A DNA stretch of 64,000 nt, from NCBI GenBank assembly GCA_903813345.2, contig CAIIXF020000008.1, forward strand, positions 28,212,005-28,276,004. The letters are read 5' to 3'. This stretch comes from Owenia fusiformis (taxonomy: Eukaryota > Annelida > Polychaeta > Sabellida > Oweniidae). The notes under the pieces are model-generated. The model saw nothing but the letters and a program-made list of their open reading frames with translations, did no database searches and had not been told where the DNA came from. The translations under genes were made by a program, and so were the position numbers. This document shows, one piece after another, positions 33,661-45,239 of the stretch (position 1 is its first letter; each line of letters starts with the position of its first letter).

Positions 33661-34556
33661 TTTGGAAACTTTTCATGTGTTAATGCAAAGAGAACACGTT
33701 TTCCACCTAGTGTTGATCTGTGTATGAGCATAGTCGACAGGTTAGTCATTGTATTAACTTTTCTTAAAATATATTAAACATTGTGCCATCTTTACATGGG
33801 TAGCAACTGCTTTTTGGAAAATCGTTCCATATTGGTTATGTTACAAAAAACACCGTCACGTGTGCTATTGAACTTAAAATAAAAGTATATGAAAAAACAT
33901 CAAATCGGAGCATTTTATTTAGATTTCCTTCAGATAATATCAACAGTTCCGCCTTACCCCACCTGTTCCGTCGTACCCCACGCCTGGTAAAGTTCACCCC
34001 ATTGACATGGGAGACGGTTTTGATATGAAATAGTCTGTACGTACAGATAATATAAATTAATTTTAAAATCATTTTCAGTAGCTCTGCTTTGTAAAATATT
34101 ATAAACATTTTCAAGGAAACCAATGTTTAATGAACAGTAGCCTATCAAAGATAGGTGTAGATTTTCGTTCCGTCTTACCCCACTCTCCCCTAATGTCAAT
34201 GACCTGTCACACCGTTACAGAATATCTAGAATTTATATCAATTTTCTAAGACACGTAGCTATTGCAATCGTTCAAAAACTACAATCAAAAATAAACAAGA
34301 TTAAACTAGGCAAAGAAAATAGTACTAAATTCAAATGTAAATGTACCATGTATCATTTGCACACTTTGTTACTCAGTGTTGTTTTCAAACTAGGCCACTG
34401 TGCCAGAGTTTCAAATATGCAATGAAATTAAAAAACATCATTAAACATCATATTTCTCAAGAAGTACGAAATGCAGATAGTTGAAATATACAGTAAAATA
34501 ATCTTAATACTATACGAATGAAACTGTTACTAATATATTTGAAGTTGTTCACTTAC

Positions 34557-34640
34557 TTTAAGTCGAAATCAGCAGTTAAACTGGAAAGACAAAAACCACA
34601 ACTTTGCGCCGAATAGAAAATGGAGCACGATCGTTATTTT
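34557..34640 (-). other. DNPH1: Probable non-coding first exon of DNPH1 copy A
   Basis: On the minus strand the stretch ends GACTTAAA|GTAAGT. It matches the copy B block at 17,481-17,580 along most of its length, including GCGCAAAGTTGTGG and CAGTTTAACTG. Conservation bounded by a splice donor in both paralogues suggests a 5'UTR exon joined to 31,662. The transcription start is not located. Confidence 0.55.
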
Positions 34641-34886
34641 CTGAAATTATTATAATGAACAGTCGTATAACTTAGATATTATTGACCCTTTTTTCCATTG
34701 GTCGGTTTATTTGAAAATCAATAGATTTATGCGACAACATAAATATAATTCAGTTACTAATATATTATGCAAAATGTACCCTGAAGGTTTACAACTGAGC
34801 AATATAATACAGACTCCGAGTGCTAGCCATGCATCTTAAGGTACGCACACACGGGTCTCAGCTCTGTAAAACGTGTGTTTAAGGTC

Positions 34887-35103
34887 AGGGTGCATGATGG
34901 GAAATTTTCTGCATTACTCAATTGAGTCACATGTTATTTTTCAAACAAGAATCACAAATCCTTGCCCACATTGTCTAAATGCGCTAAGTGCACTCTTTGT
35001 GCAAACCTGGAAGATATAGACAATGTGGGGAAGGAGTATTCTTGTTTGAAAAATAACATGTGACTCAATTGGGGAATGCAGAAAATTTCCCAACATGCAC
35101 CCT
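34887..35103. repeat. Hairpin MITE with AGGGTGCATGATGGGAAATT ends
   Basis: AGGGTGCATGATGGGAAATT at the left pairs with AATTTCCCAACATGCACCCT at the right. The arms continue for over 60 bp (CACATGTTATTTTTCAAACA versus its inverse) to a centre with GCACTCTTTGTGC. Just upstream of the DNPH1 copy A first exon. Confidence 0.8.
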
Positions 35104-35134
35104 AAGATAAGTTATATGAAATGACATAAATCAG

Positions 35135-35315
35135 GGGCGGGTCTGGGAATCAACGAGGGGGGGGGCAAATGTCCGGTCAGAGAAAAAAAGTTCCGCCTTT
35201 TTGGGCCCCTAAAACCTAAAAGTGGGCCCAAATTTTGAAATTTTTCGGCCCATTTTCTTCAAAATTTGGCCTCAAATTAAAAAAATAAGGCCTTACAAGG
35301 CCCAATTAAAATGGT
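35135..35315. repeat. G-run repeat with TTTGGGCCCCTAAAAC block, copy 1
   Basis: A GGGGGGGGG tract followed by GTCCGGTCAGAG and a string of GGGCC/GGCCC words. Positions 35,170-35,310 match 39,540-39,735 in inverse orientation. The two copies are about 4 kb apart. Non-coding. Confidence 0.6.
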
Positions 35316-35477
35316 GGTTTTGATGTATAAATGAATTACGTACAGATGCATGAAGTGAATATCAATGTTCCAACACATCGTCCAAGTTTTACGAACTAAT
35401 TACCCAAAGGTATTTGAAAAACAAAATGATATGTATATTGTATATTTTTTACACAATATATTTAAACATAGCTATTA

Positions 35478-35746
35478 CACTGGTGATCCACGACTCGATT
35501 ACGCTTGTTACCGCAACGGTTCGTTTCGGTAACAAAATGTCGGAACGTCGAAGGTACGATTTTTCTTTACAAACTTGTACTATCAGTATCATATGTTTTA
35601 GAAAATGTACATGTTTGCGAAAAATGTCTGGGAATTCTGCCTACAATGTGTGAAATAAGGAAAAAAATCGTACCTTCGACGTTCTGACATTTTTTTACCG
35701 AAACGGTTCGTTTCGGTAACCAGCGTTATCGAGTGGATCATCAGTG
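35478..35746. repeat. Hairpin MITE with CACTGGTGATCCA ends and TA flanks
   Basis: CACTGGTGATCCACGACTCG at the left and CGAGTGGATCATCAGTG at the right are inverted. The inner arms GGTTCGTTTCGGTAAC and GTCGAAGGTACGATTTTT are shared too. TA at 35,476-35,477 and 35,747-35,748 fits a Tc1/mariner-type target duplication. Confidence 0.8.
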
Positions 35747-37382
35747 TATAATTCAAGGGTAAAAATAAGAACACTATGTATGCCAAAGTAACCAATAACA
35801 CTATCAATTTTAACGCACATCAAATTATCCGCCATTTCATCTGATTCTGATTGATTGGTTACATTCAGAGCCCTATGATTGCTATTTGGATGTGTTTGTT
35901 TTTTCTGATTTACTCAAAATCGTGCAAGCAATTGGACGCAAAACAAAGAATCTACTTCGTATAGCCTTAGTAATTTAAACTCTTCGGAGGATAAAAATCC
36001 AGACGATCCATAAAACGTAAGCTGAACAATAATGTTTGTCAAAAAAGACGAACAGCATGCAAACTGCATTCAACTCATGAAAATTGTTTGATAATTTGTT
36101 TGCCAAACATAACAAATTATTTGATCAAATATTTTACAGTTCATAGATAATTTATTTACATTAGCACTTTGTTTGTCACTTTTGCTGAACATAACAACTT
36201 ATTTGATCAAATATTTGGCATTTCTTACAATCTAAAGTTCAAGGCGTTTTCGAGGAGGAGCATTCTGTTTCGCAAAGTCTAATCATTTGTAAAGGTGCAT
36301 AATTACCGAAATGCGAGTAGGTAGTTACCAGTTTGACCACCAGGTGGCTGATTCGGGTCAATTAACATGGCAGGTATATAAGAAAGTTCCCTTAAACTTG
36401 AATATTATCAATTTAAGTGGCTCAATTGTCATATAACCCTTATGTGTCTGATACTTATACTAATGAAAATATGTCCAGTAAAGTAAAATATTATCTGTCC
36501 ACTAAAAGAAAAGATATTTCATTTTTTGTGATTTTATGTATGGGCTCTATGGGGAATCACCCCGAGCTAGAAGTCACATTTTCAAAGAAAATTAATTTTT
36601 CAAAGTTGATAAACACTTTTTAAAACCACATTTCAAGATATAATTTTACATGTAGATTTCAAATATGATATTACTTTGACGGAATTTTGAATTTTTAATG
36701 ACGTAAATCAAGATTATTTCTACTCGCATCTGGGTTATTATATCTGGTCACATTTTGATCTTTTTTATTTTCATTCTTCATTAAATTCGAATCGTTAGTG
36801 TTTTAGAAATAGTTGCCGCATGTGATGGTTTGTGAGAATCGTACCTTTGCTCTTCACTGGGATATGGTCCTGGAAGCCTTGACAGCTGATACTTACTGTA
36901 GTCATTCTGAAAATAGTATATGAGTCGCTGAAACATTTTTGTAGTTTTTGTAATAAAGAAAATCGTTTGTAATACCGTAAAACCTGTGTACATTGAACAC
37001 CTTGTTCACTGTAGGTAGGAGGTTCACATCAGAAAGATATTTTTATACAAAAGTCAGTGGTTTATCAGCTGAGAATTGTGTCCACTAGACACAGGTGTTC
37101 ACCAGAGAGAGGTTTTCACGCAGACGGATTTTATTACACGCGCAGTCAGGTCTGAATGGTCCTAATGTAGCTTTGAATTCTCATTAAAGCCTCTTTTTAA
37201 TGAGATTTTAGGAGATTCCATTAAGGACTGGCATTTTCTTCTATTTGATGGCATATTTGAATTCTATGTGTAATTTTCTATCAAAGCAACTTTGTTCTTT
37301 ATTCAAATTCTAAAAATATTCTAGTTGTCTAAAAAAAGTCCCAATTGACACATGATTTTGAAAAACCTTTAAAAGTTCATGT

Positions 37383-37880
37383 AAAAGGGTAGGAGGTCCT
37401 ATCAAATTATGGTCCTACTCTCCATTGATTTATATTATTTCTTTCACACCGGGCTATAGCCTTGCCAAGTCAGTATTTTTTACTTATTCTGATCTTGAAT
37501 AAATCAACTTATGATAAGTAAAAGAGACCGACTTGGGCAAGGCTAGTAGGGCTAGAATACATGGAAATGTATTGGGAAGAGTCACTTAATTTCATGATCT
37601 AACAAGAATTCCATTTACTGTATTTATCCATAAAACATAACTGTATGATCTTATTGACATGTGGATTGTGATTTCACATTAAAATCATGATCCTTATATA
37701 AGAATAAATTGTGAAAGAAATAATGGTCCCCCAGGGATTATGGTCCCCTTTCTTAACGGCCCTTACTGGCCCTGATTGCGTATAAGATAATGAGAAAAAG
37801 AGTTGTATTTAGGTCACCATATAAATCAATGGAGAGTAGGACCATAATTTGATAGGACCTCCTACCCTTTTACACCGGCC
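37383..37880. repeat. Inverted-repeat element with AAAAGGGTAGGAGGTCC ends
   Basis: AAAAGGGTAGGAGGTCCTAT at 37,383 is repeated inverted at 37,850-37,874, with AGTAGGACCATAATTTGA and the ATAAATCAATGGAGAGTAGG block in both arms. Inside are the CACCGGGC and GGTCCCCCAGGGATTATGG motifs also found at 56,022-56,207. Confidence 0.65.
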
Positions 37881-38779
37881 AACAACCATGATGCCATCCC
37901 AGTTTTTCCCATTTATTAGGAAAATGGTTTGATAATATCCAGCTTGTAGAGAAAAAATAGGAAAATTTTAACTTTTTCTGAGTTATCAAGGCAACAGTTG
38001 GCTTAACATCTTCTTCGACTCATACCTATTTTCTTAAAATGTATGGATAAACTATCAATTTCGGTATTAAAAAGTGTAAATTCAGTTCAAAGCTTCAAAA
38101 AGGGGACGTCCACTTTTATATTTTTAAGATCCACCATGTTTCAAGAGGAATATAAGCTGAAATAATGATTATCTAAGAGGTTTCTTTGTAGAAAATAAAA
38201 ATAGATGTTAGTCTTGATGAAATACCCAAACTTAAATATATTCTGACACTGGTACATGATCGTTGAATGGCCCCTCTGCACTACTTGTTGCACCTACAGA
38301 TTATTTATTGTAAACTCGTTGGATATTTCAAAATAAGAGAGTTTCAAAATAAGGAGTTTATATTTCAAACGAAAATTGAAATGGAGGTTGGGGTACGAGT
38401 TCTCAGTAGCTGCCTGTGTTTGAAGGATGAATAAAGAAATGAATGAGTATCATGTACACTGTAGCTTATTCAATTGACAAACACATGTCAATGATAATAC
38501 ACATTTTGTGTAATCGCTTTAAACTAAAAGAAACTACAATCACAATCTCTGATGAATGCGATCTGAAAAAATAATCGGACAAAATGAGTGGAGGGCCAAG
38601 GAGGTGATTTGTGTTAGAAAATTTAACAAATCATGTTGAATGAATATAGCCTAGTGGGCCTACGATATGGTACAATCATGGGCTCTACCACCTGAGCTCA
38701 CCTGATAGAGCCCATGGTACAATATGTAAGAAAAATATTCAAAAGTTTCCTGATTTTTAACTCACGTATGAAACAGGGC

Positions 38780-39225
38780 CGTCAGACATTTTTCTTCAAG
38801 GGGGGGGGGGTGCGGTTTTTACTAAAATGAATAAACTGGTCATTTTTGCCACGTAAATCAATGGTAGATATTGGTCGGGGGGGGGTTGTTTGGTTACCCC
38901 CTAAATTTGATTGTTTTGTTTTTAGGGGATGCCAAAATATTTCACTTATTCAAGATGCTTTTTCTGGACAAAAAATCACTTTTAAAGGAGTGGGAGCAGG
39001 ACGAAGTTATAACCCATTTCTCTAAGGAAGACCAATAACCCAAAATACAATTTAAAGTGTTAGACAATGATTCCAACTGAGAAAAAAAAGAATTTTGGGG
39101 GGAACATGGGCATTCAATAGAAAGCCCATGGGGGGAAGCAAGGGTTGGGCTCCCCAACTTTGACAAAAAATTCAAGCCAGGGGCTATTTGATGTTGTTTT
39201 GGCACTTTTAATATGTCTGACACAA
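38780..39225. repeat. G-run MITE with GTCAGACAT ends
   Basis: GTCAGACATTTTTCTTCAAG then a G10 tract at the left, and ATATGTCTGAC at the right. The interior has two G runs (38,801-38,811 and 38,876-38,886) and a CCATGGGGGGAAGC stretch. An antisense open frame here looks like chance. Confidence 0.5.
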
Positions 39226-39454
39226 TGATTAAATAAACTCAGATCTTTTTCAATTGTTTTATGGGAGCGAGGGGTCGTCCACTCCGTCTAGCTCTAATTT
39301 GATATGCTGTGATTTCTGGCTGTACAAGTCACAGGCCCAGGAAGATTTAATCCCCCCCCTCAGTCAGTAGAGTATAGCTAATGTATAAATTTTTCTACCT
39401 AATAATATACATAGTGAGTGGGAGGGGATGAACTCTTGTTCCCGTGTCTGTGGT

Positions 39455-39760
39455 CATGGGCTCTGAGCCCACTGGCGGATTAGGGGAGGGGGCCTGGGGG
39501 CCCGCCCCCCCCCCCCCCTTGGGTGGTCCCAGAAAAAAAATTTGGGCCAAAAAAGGCCTTAAGGCTCCAAAAAGTGGACCTATTGGTTATAACTGGGCCT
39601 TTTTAGGCTTTATTTTTTAATTTCAGGCCAAATTTAGAAGAAAATTAGCCTCAAAATTTCTAAATTTGGGCCAACTTTTGGGTTTTAGGGGCCCAAATTT
39701 TTTTCCGCGCTCTGACCTGAAATTTGGCATTCCATGATAACGATACGTATGTTAATCAAG
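39455..39760. repeat. G-run repeat with TTTGGGCCCCTAAAAC block, copy 2 (inverted)
   Basis: Begins CCCACTGGCGGATTAGG with long G and C tracts. The stretch 39,540-39,735 is the inverse of 35,170-35,310. Non-coding. Confidence 0.6.
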
Positions 39761-40299
39761 GCTAAGGTATGTTATTCCTGGGGCTGTGCTAGTAATCAAT
39801 GAACCCCCCCCCCCTCCATGTTTTTATTCATTGTAATCTTCGTTTCACATTCAACATCAGAGTTTGACACTTAGACTTATCGCGAAAAATAAAATAAACT
39901 TTTGCGGTATTTACGAATAAAGTAGTAGACTTCGGTGAATCTCAATCGATTTGTATTTTATTATGAAGGTAAGATATAAGGACACAATGTTGAACTATTG
40001 AAACTGTCAAGATATACCAGTTTGATCTGCAATATCTAATCAAACACATTTTATCTCAATTATCGCCCATTTGAAAAGGAACTTTTTTATTTTATTTTGT
40101 TATTCATTCAAAGCACTAATAATATGACTCAGATAATTCATAACACTTAGATATTTTTTCATATCAACACACATGCTATATCATCATGATCATTGTTGTT
40201 GTTATGTCCATGTTATCATCTTGTTCTGAGTCTGTTACACTACTTGAAAGGCAAGCAGTTGAAGCTGAAAAATAAGAAATCTAAAGACCATAATATATA

Positions 40300-41135
40300 A
40301 AAAATTAATTCATATTGCACACGAATGACATTTGTATATTTCAGATTATTTAGTGTTTAAGCAATAAGCCTGTGCCCTCTTGTAATTTGAGGTCTATCCG
40401 CCATGTTATTTTTTCAGAATTTACCTGGGAGAGAACAGGCCTGTCAACTTGGGAACACCTAACATGAGTGACTTGGAAATGTTGAACACCTCCCCTCAAA
40501 ATGTGGACACCTTGGTCCAAATCTGGACACCTTGATCCAAATTTTGAACACCTTGGTTTAAATTTTATTACACCTCAAATTTTTCGCGCTCGCTACGCTC
40601 GCGTTTCAAACATCCGTCAACGGGGGAGGGGGGGTGGGAAGTTCGAAAAATTCCGAACAGAATGCGTGACATATACGTAATTCGCGTGAAAAGTCCGAAC
40701 GAAATGCGTACATTTTTTTCCGACGTTCGTATTTTTGCTGTGTAGACGATCTTTTTTAGAAATTTTTCTACAGAAATAATTTTGCTTGGTAAAATGCGTA
40801 TTTGCGTGACATTTTCTGTCACGCAAAAATAACTGGCGTGACTTCAAATTCTTCAGCAAATGCGTGACAAATACGCAAATTGCGGGACAGTTGACAGGCC
40901 TGGAGAGAAGCATCAAAATATAAGAGGTTGCGGACTTTATAAGCCAATTTACAAGCAATCCAAGATATACAAATGTCTTTGTGTGCAATGTGAATATATT
41001 TTTCTTTACATTATTGCACAATAGTCTTTAGATTTCTTATTTTTCAGGTTCAACGGCTTGCCTTTGAAGCAGCGAAACAGGCTCTACAATCAATGTAGGG
41101 CGGTCTCGATTTACTCAAGTCTCTAGCCAAATTAC
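40300..41135. repeat. Dispersed repeat family R, copy 3 (split by a MITE)
   Basis: Contains GCAATAAGCCTGTGCCCTC, TGTAATTTGAGG and, beyond the insertion at 40,436-40,901, AGAAGCATCAAAATATAAGA and AAGCAATCCAAGATATACAA, in the order of copy 1 (13,360-15,120). It supplies an uninterrupted site for the hAT insertion at 13,376. Confidence 0.55.
40436..40901. mobile_element. CTGTCAA-type MITE with perfect 14-bp TIRs and an 8-bp TSD
   Basis: Ends CAGGCCTGTCAACT and AGTTGACAGGCCTG. GGAGAGAA occurs on both sides (40,428-40,435 and 40,902-40,909); the last G can belong to either element or duplication. Copy 1 of family R at about 15,045 has the site once (GCAGAGAAGCATCC), which supports insertion. The right half is full of TGCGTGAC/GTCACGCA words. 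hAT-like by duplication length. Confidence 0.75.
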
Positions 41136-41921
41136 TTGGCTAGAAGACATGGCATGTGGACCACTAGCACTAGTGAAAACGTTTATTCTGGAGTAAAAAA
41201 AGTTTTAGATGTTATTCTAAAAAACGTAATGAGTATATTTCATCAATTAGAATTCAAACGGACACTGTCCTTTGTGAGATATTGCATGCTTTCGTCTAAA
41301 CTTGAAATTATTTGGTCTGCCATTTATAAAAACATCTGTTGAGGTTGATCTTTATCTCGCTTTAGCGAAAAACAAACGAGGGTAGGGGTGGGCAGGGCAG
41401 GCACCAATTTTTATAATCATGAAAAGCTCCAAAGTGTTATTTTATTAATATTTCTCTCTTCTAAATGATCAAAATGTTTGCGAAATTGTTAAAGGAGCAC
41501 GTAGGTTATCGCAAACAATTTCAGAAGGTTATATCTTGGATTATGACTATTTTCTGACAATGAAGACAAGTTTATCTTTTAGATCAATTTATTATCTCAA
41601 AGAAAATTATATGCAGTAATAATAAAGTCAAACAAATTCGGAGATAATTAACTAGCAATCAACCCATCAACACACTTTTTCAAAGATGTTGACCCCATTT
41701 TCACCAAAAATGCAATCATTTTTTACAATGTTTAATGCATTACCATTCTTTATTTTGATGTATCAAATACACGGGGTACCATCGAATAATTTTGGCAACG
41801 TACCGGAGAACGACATTTTACTAAGAAATGGCAATAATTTAGCACAATATATTTTTTAACTACAGTTCTATTTTGATTTTGACAAAAGTAAGTATTCCAT
41901 GCAATAACTATTTCATTCATG

Positions 41922-43936
41922 CAGAGCTGTCAAGTGTCCCGCGAATGGCGGGATTATCCCGCGAATTTGATCAAAATTAGGCTAATTCGCGTGTCCCGCA
42001 ATGTCCCACAAAGTCCCGCAAATGTGGTTTTGACCTCCGCGAATTTCCGAAATTGTTGCAATCCCCTATATTGTGATTATCTTATCTTATATAAGAAGCC
42101 AAGTTTTTGCACTTTTGAGGAGTAAAGTTTACCTAATTTTAAGTACCTAGCATGCTGTTGTTTGGTATCAAAATAAAGAGGAAGGGTTCAACTTTCATTT
42201 TAATTACGAAAATAGGGATGTAGGTCAAAAATAGTTCTAACGTTGGCCTTTTTACTATCCGTGTGGCCTTCATCTCAGAACTGAGCAAATGTTAGCAAAC
42301 GCGAGTTACAATAAATGGACGCTGATATCTAGAAAGGGTTTGTAGAAAAACCGGGTACCGGGTAGTAAATCCTCCATGCTGGGTTCAAACTTGGTTTCCG
42401 GTATCCGGTCAAAAAACGGGTACCCAAAAAACGAAAAATACGAATATATAACATACATGTAATTAGATTATGAGAAAACGTGTAAGATTTGTTTTGAATT
42501 CACAAAAATGTATTATCCTTCAAAATTGAGCTAGAAGCTTCAAATAAAAAGCATATTTAAGGCTCTTTTCTTCCTCTATCGTCATGGCCATATTTTCATT
42601 GGTTATGGGGGGGGGTGCGATCGCACCATCGCACCATCTCCTGGCTACACCTATGACATTGTAAGACATAACAATTTACAATTCAGTGGACATTTTGTCG
42701 AAAATTGGGATAACTTAAATTATGATTAATAATCAAAATCATGTAAATTAACACACATCACCTCCCTGCTAAAGCAACGATACATCTGTAGCTATTTACA
42801 GATTTAAATCATAATCAAAACAATTCACGTACCAACAAACGAACTATTGAAAATAGAGTAAGATTGATTTGTCTTGTTTTTGTTCGTCTTACAATGTCAT
42901 TGGCGTAGCCAGGAGGGGGTGCGATCGCACCCCCCCCCCTTCATTACCAATGGAAATATGACCATGATGATAGCGGACGAAAAGAGCCTTAAAATGCTTT
43001 TTTTGAAGCTTCTAGCTCAATTTTGAAGGAAGTTACATACATTTTTGTAAATTCAAAACAAATCTTACACGTTTTCTAATGATCTAATTATGTTGTATAT
43101 TCGTATATTTCGTTTTTTGGGTACCCGTTTTTTTCGACCGGGTACCAAGTTTGAACCCAGCATGGAGGATTTACTACCCGCTACCCGTTTTTTTCTACAA
43201 ACCCTATCTAGAAAAGTAACCCCATTCCCTATAATTTGATGTAGATTAATCGAACCCCTATATCATGGGCTTTCATGATCAATTGAAAGAAAATGCCTAC
43301 AGTATATGAATAGGTACATTTTAATATATAACATTATGGGGGTAAGCGTTTCATAGTTGTTCACGACGCCAGAAATGCAAAGTATTGTTCCGAATTTTTG
43401 AATTTCGTGTTAGATTACAATACTCACACCTGAAGCATGAAGCATAAAGTTTAATAATATTCCTATACGTATTTTGTGAAATTGTGTTGACGTTTATTTA
43501 AGTTACAATACAACGGTGCATTGTATTTGATTAATCAGTATTTGGAAGTTTGATTTAAGTACTTTTACACGCTTCTACATTAGTCCCAATCACGCAAATC
43601 CTTGAATGTCCCGGGACATCCTGCAAATTTAGGTGAATGTCCCGCGAAATCCCGCAAATTTAGGGCACTTTGTTTAAAAAATCTGTCCCTCTATCAAGTT
43701 TTTGGCGTTAAACCTGTTAACTATCCCGCAATTAGGGTGTTTGTCCCTCGAATGGTCCCGCGAAATCCCGCGAATTTGAGAAAAAAAGTTGGCCTATTAG
43801 CGCAATCACGCAAATCCCTTAAATGTCCCGCGAAATCCCGCGAATTTAGTAGATGTCCCGCAAAATCCCGCGAATTTTGGGCACTGGGTCTAAAAAATCT
43901 GTCCCGCGAGAAAATCTTTAGGGGTTGACAGTACTG
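41922..43936. mobile_element. CTGTCAA-type element inserted in the foldback arm
   Basis: Ends CAGAGCTGTCAA and TTGACAGTACTG, with TTCATG on both sides (41,916-41,921; 43,937-43,942). The intact right arm of the host foldback shows this site without the 2-kb insert. Subterminal regions are stacked with TCCCGCGAAATCCCGCGAATTT-like words; a 108-residue frame at 43,602 is read from these repeats and is not a gene. It is related to 40,436-40,901 and 27,624-28,345 by its ends. Confidence 0.7.
42336..43204. mobile_element. MULE-like foldback element with 10-bp TSD
   Basis: Ends GGGTTTGTAGAAAAA and TTTTTCTACAAACCC, with arms of over 300 bp (CGGGTACC, TCCTCCATGCTGGGTTCAAA, AGCTTCTAGCTCAATTTTGA and inverses). 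TATCTAGAAA is perfectly duplicated at 42,326-42,335 and 43,205-43,214. Long arms with a 9-11 bp duplication fit Mutator-like foldbacks. The centre carries GGTGCGATCGCACC palindromes. Inserted into the CTGTCAA-type element. Confidence 0.8.
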
Positions 43937-44395
43937 TTCATGAGTTTGTAGGAATTCTGTTGGAACCCAGTTCTGATCAAGTACGAAGTTATTGAAATCG
44001 GCGCAGACGGACTTTACTCCGAAAGATGGTTTTTCAATTATAACTTTTCACAACATTTAAGTATAGACTTTTGAAAAAAGTACATGAATAGTCCTTATAC
44101 TTTTGAATAATTCTGTTATTTCTGATTCACACAACTCTGATTTTTGAAAAAAGTACAGAATAGTCCTTATACTTTTGAATAATTCTGTTATTTCTGATTC
44201 ACACGACTCTGATTTGTTTAATTTAAAAAAAAGTTTTAAAAATATTACTTAGGAACGTAACCGGAGCTGGGAACGTAACCGGAGCAGATCAGTTGAATTA
44301 TTTAATCAAAAAAATTAAAATATATGATTTAAAGCACATATACTAATTTAAAAACATACGGGATTGTTCGAATGCGTATTTATTAATATATATGC

Positions 44396-44623
44396 CAGGG
44401 CTCTCACCAGGAAATATTTAGGGTGTGGTGCTAACATCTTCAGAATAACCGTTCAATCGTGATAAATCATATTTATGTTATGTTTTATCCTTTTTACATG
44501 CTATTATTGTATATTCAGTCAAGTTTAGACTGTGGAAACAGTCATGATTTGACAATAGGGTGTGGAGGGAGGTAAATAGAGTGTGGTGCTGCGCCACAGT
44601 CTAAAAGCCTGGCGAGAGCCCTG
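44396..44623. mobile_element. Small MITE with CAGGGCTCTC ends in the foldback loop
   Basis: Ends CAGGGCTCTCACCAGG and CCTGGCGAGAGCCCTG are inverted with one mismatch. TATGC flanks both sides. The interior includes TGTGGTGCT twice. It lies between the two arms of the foldback at 41,770-45,104. Confidence 0.65.
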
Positions 44624-45239
44624 TATGCTTTAAATCATATATTTTATTTTTTTTAATTATATAATTCAACTGATCTGCTCCGGTTACGTTCCCAGCTCCG
44701 GTTACGTTCCTAAGTAATATTTTTAAAACTTTTTTTTTAATTAAACAAATCAGAGTCGTGTGAATCAGAAATAACAGAATTATTCAATAGTACAAGGACT
44801 ATTCTGCACTTTTTTCAAAAGTCTATACTTAAATGTTGTAAAAAGTTATAATCGAAAAACCATCTTTCGGAGTAAAGTCCGACTGCGCCGATTTCAATAA
44901 CTTCGTACTTGATCAGAACTGGGTTCCAACATTAACAGAATTCCTACAAACTCATGAATGAAATAGTTATTGCATGGAATACTTACTTTTGTCAAAATCA
45001 AAGTGGAACTCTAGTTAAAAAATATATTGTGCTAAATTATTGCCATTTCTTAGTAAAATGTCGTTCTCCGGTACGTTGCCAAAATTATTCGATGGTACCC
45101 CGTGAAATAGTTCTTGAAAGAAAAACTTAATTGCTTTAAGATAAGTGTTCCCCATGTTATTTCTCCATTGAAAAATCTCATGCTATCCATTGGTTTCAGT
45201 TCATTTTGGTCATCCAAATTCAGTCTCTTTAAAGTCCCT

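Larger units (their letters stand above)
41770..45104. mobile_element. Large foldback element, left arm split by an insertion
   Basis: CACGGGGTACCATCGAATAA at 41,770 is inverted at 45,085-45,104. The left arm runs to 41,921, is interrupted, and resumes at 43,937 to about 44,340. The right arm is 44,630-45,104. Shared blocks include CGTACCGGAGAACGACATTT, TCTGATCAAGTACGAAG and GGAACGTAACCGGAGC. AAATA flanks both ends, possibly a target duplication. The loop carries another small element. Non-coding. Confidence 0.75.

Noticed and set aside
40617-41021. 134-residue minus-strand frame
   Set aside because: It crosses the insertion boundary of the MITE at 40,436-40,901 and reads its GTCACGCA repeats; no protein signature.
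43602-43928. 108-residue frame with repeated CPAKSREF words
   Set aside because: It is the translation of the TCCCGCGAAATCCCGCGAAT repeat near the end of the CTGTCAA element, not a gene.
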